A stretch of DNA of 12,911 bases from an uncultured Dysgonomonas sp. (GTDB lineage: Bacteria > Bacteroidota > Bacteroidia > Bacteroidales > Dysgonomonadaceae): NCBI GenBank assembly GCA_937875275.1, contig CALNCC010000045.1, positions 1-12,911 on the forward strand, read 5' to 3'. Below, piece by piece: positions 7,960 through 12,911 of this stretch (positions are counted from its first letter, which is position 1; the number at the start of each line of letters is the position of its first letter). A program made the position numbers and the translations under genes. The notes beneath the pieces were generated by a model that did not search any database, had not been told where the DNA came from, and was given only the letters and a program-made list of their open reading frames with translations.

Positions 7960-7989
7960 CAGGAATACTTTTACTTTATTTAACACAAA
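7960..7989 (-). promoter_or_regulatory. rho: Weak candidate rho promoter
   Basis: On the minus strand TTTG (7989-7986) is followed after 18 bases by TATTCCTG (7967-7960). The spacing and the -33 half fit a Bacteroidota promoter, but the -7 half has two mismatches to TAnnTTTG. It would give a rho leader of roughly 75-80 bases. It overlaps the left arm of the inverted repeat at 7981-7988, which could therefore be an operator. Low confidence. Confidence 0.28.
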
Positions 7990-8022
7990 TAGGCGGAAAT
8001 GATAACAACCTTGCTTGTGTTA
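7981..8022. repeat. Inverted repeat TAACACAA upstream of rho
   Basis: TAACACAA at 7981-7988 is exactly complementary to TTGTGTTA at 8015-8022, separated by 26 bases. The arms do not extend and no T tract suited to termination follows on the minus strand, so a protein-binding site or leader structure fits better than a terminator. The role is inferred only. Confidence 0.5.
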
Positions 8023-8277
8023 TATTTTTCCTGAAAAATGATTATAAAATTATTTGAATTTTTCACAATCCTTGATTCAATCTATAAAAGATTAAGTGAA
8101 TTGCAAAAGCTGGAAAAGCGATGCAAATATCTAAAATATTGTCGGAAAGCCCAAATTATATTCTACTTTTTTTTATCATTTAGGTATATTTACAGATATC
8201 AGACTAATATACAGACACATTAACACAACGATTAGCCGAATATCCATCCCCATATTTATTTATTTTCGTCATTTATC

Positions 8278-8313
8278 AACAAAAAAAATACCGGAACATG
8301 ATGTCCGGTATTT
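8278..8313 (-). terminator. Rho-independent terminator after trxA
   Basis: On the minus strand a perfect 10-bp stem (AAATACCGGA at 8313-8304 with TCCGGTATTT at 8295-8286), with an 8-base loop, is followed by an unbroken T run ending at 8281. It lies about 41 bases past the thioredoxin stop, and there is no plus-strand gene it could serve. A textbook intrinsic terminator closing the dnaE/trxA side of the window. Confidence 0.92.
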
Positions 8314-8354
8314 CTATACTAATTACAAATTTGATCAGTGATTGAAAAATTCTA

Positions 8355-8666
8355 TTATTTGAGCAAATTCTCTATTTTCTCTACTAGAACAGCTTTCTGA
8401 GCAGCACCAACTTGCTTGTCCACGATTTCTCCGTTTTTGATAAACAATATTGTAGGGATGTTACGGATACCGTATTTAGAAGCTACTTCATCGTCTACAT
8501 CTACTTTGCCTATTATAACTTTGCCTTCATATTCTTTTGCAAGTTCGTCTACAACAGGACCTACCATACGACACGGGCCGCACCATTCTGCCCAAAAATC
8601 TATAACAACCGGTTTGTTTTGACTCAACACATCTTCAAGTGTCGCATCTGTTATTGCTAATGCCAT
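8355..8666 (-). CDS. trxA: Thioredoxin
   Basis: A cytoplasmic protein disulfide reductase of 103 residues, the usual length for a stand-alone thioredoxin. The active site WCGPC is at 28-32 (Cys29, Cys32), with the buried Asp23 in VVIDFWAEW and the cis-proline Pro71 in RNIPT, so every residue needed for catalysis is present. There is no signal peptide, so it acts in the cytoplasm, with thioredoxin reductase as its expected partner. It lies 103 bases downstream of dnaE on the same strand. A -7 element in that gap and a strong terminator after the gene suggest it can be transcribed alone, with some read-through from dnaE. The ATG at 8664-8666 gives the normal N-terminus. Confidence 0.96.
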   Translation of the reverse strand: MALAITDATLEDVLSQNKPVVIDFWAEWCGPCRMVGPVVDELAKEYEGKVIIGKVDVDDEVASKYGIRNIPTILFIKNGEIVDKQVGAAQKAVLVEKIENLLK

Positions 8667-8727
8667 AATCTTTTCTTTTTTTATTATTTATTGAATTAAT
8701 ACTCTTATTATATCATCGTGTTATGTA

Positions 8728-8735
8728 CAAAAATA
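8728..8735 (-). promoter_or_regulatory. trxA: Candidate -7 promoter element for trxA
   Basis: The minus strand reads TATTTTTG, an exact TAnnTTTG match, in the gap between the dnaE stop and the trxA start. It would give a leader of roughly 55 bases. No TTTG is visible at the -33 position. The gap is AT-rich, so a chance match is possible. Confidence 0.42.
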
Positions 8736-8769
8736 CATTATTACTTTCGAATATGAAATATATCTTTTT

Positions 8770-11700
8770 TCAGTCAAGCGAAAAATCTAAATTTCCGCTT
8801 TCTATTATATAATTTATCAATTCGTTTTTCACATCAACCTTTACACTGCGGGCAAAAAGATCAACATTCATATTGCGTTCTCCATCCATAACCTCGAAAT
8901 AAAGTAATGAATTACCGGGATTTCCTTTTGTCAGCACCGACAATTCTTCCACCATCTGCGCATTCATTTCGTGCAACGGCAGTTTTATCGTTATTTTATC
9001 TATCAACCGATCTTTAACATCGGGCAACAGTTGAATAGAGAATATTTTAAGTTCTAATTGATTTTCATTGAATCGACGTCCTTGCACCCGACCTTTTATA
9101 TATATATAAAGTCCCTGACGTCCGTATTTACCATAATTGATATAATCGTCGCCGAACAAAGGTATGTCTCCGCTACCCGAAAAGTCTTCAATAGAAATTA
9201 TCATATACGGCTTGCCATTCTTCGTGAACCCTTCGCGAGTAGCCGATACGATTCCGCCTAATTCCACATCCCTGTTTCTATATGCTTCTTTATCTTCAAT
9301 GTCTGCCATCTTCAAGTTGAACTTATGATTCAATGCAACAGCATATTCATCTAACGGATGGGCAGACAGATAGATACCTATCAGCTCTTTTTCTTTGCTC
9401 AAACGTTCTATATCCGACCATTTTTCCACCTTCGGTATTTCGGGATGGGCTATATCGAACATCGTATCGTCTCCGAACAACGAATTTGCGGCTGTATCTT
9501 TGTCCAACTGATATTTGTTTCCATAACGGATCAGCATATCTATAAACACTTCTCCCTTAGGATTCAACCCAAAAAATTGCTCGCGTGTAACTTCAGGAAA
9601 ATTATCGAAGGCTCCTGCCAATGCTAAAGACTCTATATTCTTTTTGTTACATGTATTGAGACCGACACGCTCTACAAAGTCGAAGATGTTTTTGAACGGA
9701 CCATTATTTTTACGTTCCATTATAATATTATTCACAGCTCCTTCGCCCACTCCCTTGATGGCAGCAAGTCCGAAGCGGATATCTCCTTGTTTATTCACGG
9801 AGAACTTTAGGAACGATTCGTTTACGTCAGGACCCAATACATTTATATTCATCGACTTACACTCAGTCATAAACTTAGTTATTTCCGTAATGTTAGACAA
9901 GTTTCGAGACAAGACAGCCGCCATATATTCCGATGGATAGTTCGCTTTGAGCCAGGCTGTTTGGTATGCTACCCACGAGTAACACGTAGCATGCGACTTG
10001 TTGAAAGCATAAGAAGCAAACTTCTCCCAGTCGTTCCATATTTTCTCCAACACCTTCTTGTCGTGCCCATTGGTTTTTCCTCCATCCAAGAATTTTTCCT
10101 TTAGGGCATTCATCTTATCTATAAGTTTCTTACCCATAGCCTTACGCAACTCGTCGGACTGTCCGCGTGTAAAGTTTGCCAACAATCGCGAGAGTAACAT
10201 CACCTGTTCCTGATACACTGTAATGCCATACGTGTCATTCAGATAGCGTTCCATAATGGGTATATCATACGCTATTTCCTCGCGCCCATGCTTACGGGCA
10301 ACGAACGACGGTATATAATCCATTGGCCCCGGACGATAAAGGGCATTCATCGCTATCAGGTCTTCAAACTTGGTCGGTTGCAACTCTTTCAGATACTTCT
10401 GCATCCCTGCCGACTCGAATTGGAATGTCCCGGTCGTTCTTCCGGCACTATACAATTCATAGGTTTTAGTATCCTCAAGCGATATCGTGCTTATGTCAAC
10501 TGCTTCACCTGTTGTCTGTTTTATATTTTCGAGAGCTTCCTTTATGATTGATAAGGTTTTCAGACCGAGAAAGTCCATCTTGATAAGCCCCGTCTCCTCT
10601 ATTACCGATCCTTCATATTGTGTAACCAACATATTCTCGCCGGTTTCCTTGTCCTCGGCCGTGCTCACAGGTACAATATCCGATATATCCTGACTACCGA
10701 TAATAATACCGCAGGCATGCACTCCCGTATTGCGTACATTGCCTTCCAGCATTTGTGCATACTTGAGTGTGTCGCGCATAGTTACATCATAGCTTGATGC
10801 TGCCTCTTTCAACTCGGGCACATATGCTATGGCATCTCTCAAGGTTACCTTTTTCTTGTCGGGAATACGGTCAGGAACTAATTTCGCCAAGCGATTCGAC
10901 TCGGAGAGTGGTAACCTCTGCACACGAGCAACGTCTTTTATTGCCATTTTGGTTGCCATCGTTCCATAAGTAATAATGTGAGCTACACGATTTTGCCCAT
11001 ATTTATCAGTTACCCATCGCAGCACCTCACCCCGTCCGTCATCATCGAAGTCGATGTCTATATCAGGCATCGAGATACGATCGGGATTCAAAAAACGTTC
11101 GAACAGGAGGTCATATTTGATTGGATCTATATCCGTTATTCCTAAGCAATAAGCAACAACCGAACCGGCAGCAGAACCGCGTCCGGGTCCTACTGCGACC
11201 CCCTTTTCGCGTGCCGCAGCTATGAAGTCTTGCACGATAAGAAAATATCCGGGGAAACCCATCGTCTTCATCGTATTCAACTCAAAGTCGATACGTTCAA
11301 CGATTTCATGGTTTATATCTTCGCCATACCTCTTTTTCGATCCTATGCGGGTAAGATGAGTTAAATAATCTGCCTCTAACTTGACACGGATCACCTTATC
11401 ATAACCGCCCAATCGGTGGTATGTCTTCTCATCGCCAAACTCGGCAATCAGGTCTTCTTCGCTATATTTCGCTTTATACCCGTCCTCCGTACCGAACGAT
11501 TCGTCGATATCGAAAAACGGCATCAGAGCATCGTTGTCTATCGAATAATATTCTACCTTATCCAATATCTCCATCGTATTCGACAGAGCATGCGGAATAT
11601 CGGAAAATATAGCCTCCATCTCGGCGGTAGTTTTCAGCCATTCTTGCTTTGTGTATCTCATTCGTGAAGGGTCGTCCAGATCTTTACCCGTGCTCAGGCA

Positions 11701-12513
11701 GATAAGGCGGTCGTGAGCATCAGCATCCTCTTCGTTCACAAAGTGGCAATCGTTGGTAGCGATAACTTTTACATCGTATTTCTCCGCAATCTTGATCAAC
11801 TCCTTATTCGTCTTCTCTTGCAATGGATATACCTCCACATTAGCATCAGGACGATTCGTCTTGTGTCGCTGCAACTCTAAATAATAGTCTTCGCCAAAGA
11901 GATTCTTAAACCACTGCACAGCTTCTTCCGCGGCGGCAGTGTCTCCCGAATTTATTTTCTTAGGTATTTCGCCACCTAAGCAGGCTGAAGATATAATAAG
12001 ACCTTCGTGATATTTCTCTAAAAGCTCTTTGTCGATACGTGGGCGCATGTAAAAACCCTCTGTCCAGCTATGGGATACCATCTTGATAAGATTCTTATAT
12101 CCCTTCAGATTTTTTGCCAAAACGATCAAGTGCCATCCGCTCATGTCAGGCTTCCCCTCTTTCAGCTGACGATGGCGATGAGCCACATAACATTCACAAC
12201 CGAGTATGGGCTTGAATTTCTTCGCTTCTTCTGCTTTCAGTTGAGCTATTAAGGCATCCACCTCACCATCTTTCCCTTCTTTTGCCAATGCTGAGATTTG
12301 CTTTTTCAGATCTTTTATAACGCCATCTGCTTTCGAGTTTTTTTTCTTCACATAGTTATAAAATTCCTTTATCCCAAACATCGATCCATGGTCGGTAAGG
12401 GCAATTCCTTTCATGCCGTCAGCCATAGCCTTATCCACTATCTTGGATATACTTGCCTGTCCGTCAAGCATCGAATACTGAGAATGGACATGTAGGTGAG
12501 TGTAATTGCTCAT
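8770..12513 (-). CDS. dnaE: DNA polymerase III alpha subunit (replicative polymerase)
   Basis: The catalytic subunit of the replicative polymerase: a full-length C-family DnaE of 1247 residues. In order: a PHP domain (about 1-290) with HLHVH at 6-10, TDHG at 40-43 and NDCH at 254-257, so the metal-binding residues look retained; a charged helical insertion at about 58-98 within the PHP domain; the palm with PDIDIDFD at 483-490 (Asp484/486/488 supplying two catalytic carboxylates) and the third Asp647 in IKMDFLG; fingers with YRPGPMDY at 726-733; the helix-hairpin-helix region (about 890-970); NSLFG at 1010-1014, a likely sliding-clamp motif; and an OB fold (about 1083-1160). The ATG at 12511-12513 has an in-frame TAA shortly upstream, fixing the start. 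There is no fused proofreading exonuclease, so this is DnaE rather than PolC. Confidence 0.97.
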   Translation of the reverse strand: MSNYTHLHVHSQYSMLDGQASISKIVDKAMADGMKGIALTDHGSMFGIKEFYNYVKKKNSKADGVIKDLKKQISALAKEGKDGEVDALIAQLKAEEAKKFKPILGCECYVAHRHRQLKEGKPDMSGWHLIVLAKNLKGYKNLIKMVSHSWTEGFYMRPRIDKELLEKYHEGLIISSACLGGEIPKKINSGDTAAAEEAVQWFKNLFGEDYYLELQRHKTNRPDANVEVYPLQEKTNKELIKIAEKYDVKVIATNDCHFVNEEDADAHDRLICLSTGKDLDDPSRMRYTKQEWLKTTAEMEAIFSDIPHALSNTMEILDKVEYYSIDNDALMPFFDIDESFGTEDGYKAKYSEEDLIAEFGDEKTYHRLGGYDKVIRVKLEADYLTHLTRIGSKKRYGEDINHEIVERIDFELNTMKTMGFPGYFLIVQDFIAAAREKGVAVGPGRGSAAGSVVAYCLGITDIDPIKYDLLFERFLNPDRISMPDIDIDFDDDGRGEVLRWVTDKYGQNRVAHIITYGTMATKMAIKDVARVQRLPLSESNRLAKLVPDRIPDKKKVTLRDAIAYVPELKEAASSYDVTMRDTLKYAQMLEGNVRNTGVHACGIIIGSQDISDIVPVSTAEDKETGENMLVTQYEGSVIEETGLIKMDFLGLKTLSIIKEALENIKQTTGEAVDISTISLEDTKTYELYSAGRTTGTFQFESAGMQKYLKELQPTKFEDLIAMNALYRPGPMDYIPSFVARKHGREEIAYDIPIMERYLNDTYGITVYQEQVMLLSRLLANFTRGQSDELRKAMGKKLIDKMNALKEKFLDGGKTNGHDKKVLEKIWNDWEKFASYAFNKSHATCYSWVAYQTAWLKANYPSEYMAAVLSRNLSNITEITKFMTECKSMNINVLGPDVNESFLKFSVNKQGDIRFGLAAIKGVGEGAVNNIIMERKNNGPFKNIFDFVERVGLNTCNKKNIESLALAGAFDNFPEVTREQFFGLNPKGEVFIDMLIRYGNKYQLDKDTAANSLFGDDTMFDIAHPEIPKVEKWSDIERLSKEKELIGIYLSAHPLDEYAVALNHKFNLKMADIEDKEAYRNRDVELGGIVSATREGFTKNGKPYMIISIEDFSGSGDIPLFGDDYINYGKYGRQGLYIYIKGRVQGRRFNENQLELKIFSIQLLPDVKDRLIDKITIKLPLHEMNAQMVEELSVLTKGNPGNSLLYFEVMDGERNMNVDLFARSVKVDVKNELINYIIESGNLDFSLD

Positions 12514-12541
12514 ATTCTCAAACTGTTTTATTTATCAACCT

Positions 12542-12549
12542 TAAAGATA
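12542..12549 (-). promoter_or_regulatory. dnaE: Candidate -7 promoter element for dnaE
   Basis: The minus strand reads TATCTTTA, one mismatch from TAnnTTTG, 28 bases before the dnaE ATG. The -33 half is not clear: TTGTG motifs lie upstream but at unsuitable spacing. The direct-repeat cluster at 12550-12577 sits just upstream and would overlap the -33 region. Confidence 0.33.
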
Positions 12550-12739
12550 CAATGACACAACTTGCATAACACAATGAAAGACGAATTAGTTTTCAACATT
12601 CGGCCTATTTATTCAGAAAAAGAATAAATTACTGATTACAGAATTTCCGAAACAGCATATAAATCGGAGTAAGCATCAGTAAATCTTCTATTGCAATCTT
12701 TATTTTCATTGGAGACGCTTATAAATCATACTTTTTGTG

Positions 12740-12747
12740 TAATTTTG
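12740..12747 (+). promoter_or_regulatory. -7 promoter element for the dCMP deaminase gene
   Basis: TAATTTTG is an exact match to TAnnTTTG, 22 bases before the ATG at 12770. It would give a leader of only about 15 bases. No clear TTTG lies at the -33 position. Confidence 0.55.
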
Positions 12748-12769
12748 TGGTTAGGAAACTTAGAGGAGT

Positions 12770-12911
12770 ATGAATAAGGAAAAGCAACAACTGTTAGACG
12801 AAAGATACTTGAGAATGGCAATGGTCTGGGCCGAAAATTCTTATTGTAAGAGACGCCAGGTAGGAGCCCTCATTGTAAAAGATAAGATGATAATTTCTGA
12901 TGGATACAATG
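12770..12911 (+). CDS. dCMP deaminase family protein (ComEB-like), partial N-terminus
   Basis: The first 47 codons of a plus-strand gene cut by the right edge. Its pattern, a short charged N-terminus, then MAMVWAENSYCKRRQVGALIV and IISDGYN, is that of the first helix and first beta strands of the zinc-dependent cytidine/deoxycytidylate deaminase fold. The SYCKRRQVGA segment is characteristic of dCMP deaminases, which convert dCMP to dUMP and so supply thymidylate synthase. The zinc-binding HAE and PCxxC motifs would lie beyond the window and cannot be checked. ATG at 12770 is the only plausible start. A GAGGAG sits at 12763-12768, too close to the ATG for a normal Shine-Dalgarno role. Substrate choice (dCMP versus another cytidine compound) is inferred from the family. 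Confidence 0.87.
   Translation, partial: MNKEKQQLLDERYLRMAMVWAENSYCKRRQVGALIVKDKMIISDGYN

Larger units (their letters stand above)
7877..8277. other. AT-rich non-coding region between trxA terminator and rho
   Basis: About 400 bases with no convincing gene. The one open frame of note (plus strand, 8038-8223) encodes a K/Y/F-rich peptide with no upstream promoter element and reads like translated AT-rich DNA. The region holds a perfect 8-bp inverted repeat (7981-7988/8015-8022), another copy of the same 8-mer (8221-8228) and a weak rho promoter candidate (7960-7989). It is most likely the regulatory and leader region of rho. I see no tRNA or recognisable riboswitch. Confidence 0.6.
12514..12769. 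other. Divergent intergenic region between dnaE and the dCMP deaminase gene
   Basis: 256 bases separating two genes read outwards. On the dnaE side it holds a near-consensus -7 element (12542-12549) and a cluster of ACACAA/CAATGA direct repeats (12550-12577). On the other side is an exact -7 element (12740-12747). A weak AT-only hairpin, ATTTATTC/GAATAAAT, lies between them at 12607-12629. I see no gene in it. Confidence 0.6.

Noticed and set aside
8038..8223. Plus-strand open frame of 61 codons in the non-coding region
   Set aside because: K/Y/F/I-rich product typical of translated AT-rich DNA, no TAnnTTTG element upstream, no recognisable domain.
12607..12629. 8-bp hairpin ATTTATTC/GAATAAAT between the divergent genes as a terminator
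   Set aside because: Almost all A/T pairs, no T tract, and it lies upstream of both genes rather than after either.

Overview
The window looks like a chromosomal housekeeping segment from a member of the Bacteroidota, most likely order Bacteroidales. Three things point there: Rho carries a very long K/P/Q/E-rich insertion, several genes are preceded by the Bacteroidota -7 promoter element (TAnnTTTG) with no usable Shine-Dalgarno sequence, and the N-terminal pair DUF1599 + DoxX-like protein is a Bacteroidales neighbourhood. I cannot place the genus securely. There is no tRNA, rRNA, CRISPR array, insertion sequence or prophage gene.

Layout, left to right. Seven genes lie on the minus strand, so transcription runs from right to left: a DoxX/MauE-like redox membrane protein (1-1020, cut by the window edge and therefore without a stop codon), a duplicated DUF1599 protein (1025-1588), the transcription-repair coupling factor Mfd (1654-4980, apparently starting with TTG), a zinc-type cation diffusion facilitator (5055-5966), transcription termination factor Rho (6041-7876), an AT-rich non-coding stretch of about 400 bases, thioredoxin (8355-8666) and the replicative DNA polymerase III alpha subunit DnaE (8770-12513). 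After a 256-base divergent intergenic region, a dCMP deaminase begins on the plus strand (12770) and runs off the right edge.

Transcription units (inferred): dnaE, then trxA with its own candidate promoter and a strong terminator at 8278-8313; rho, ending in a hairpin terminator that sits directly against the start codon of the transporter gene; mfd with its own -7 element; and DUF1599-DoxX, four bases apart, driven by a clear -7 element at 1619-1626. The last unit probably continues outside the window.

Functionally the segment groups DNA replication (DnaE), nucleotide supply (dCMP deaminase), thiol redox (thioredoxin, DoxX-like protein), RNA polymerase release (Rho, Mfd) and metal efflux. 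I see no new multi-gene defence or mobile system. The points most worth a second look are the disordered insertion in Rho with its hexanucleotide repeat, the DoxX-like protein with a CGC motif and a possible degenerate thioredoxin-like tail, the internal duplication of the DUF1599 protein, the TTG start of Mfd, the terminator abutting the transporter start, and an eight-base motif (TAACACAA) recurring in the non-coding regions near rho and dnaE.
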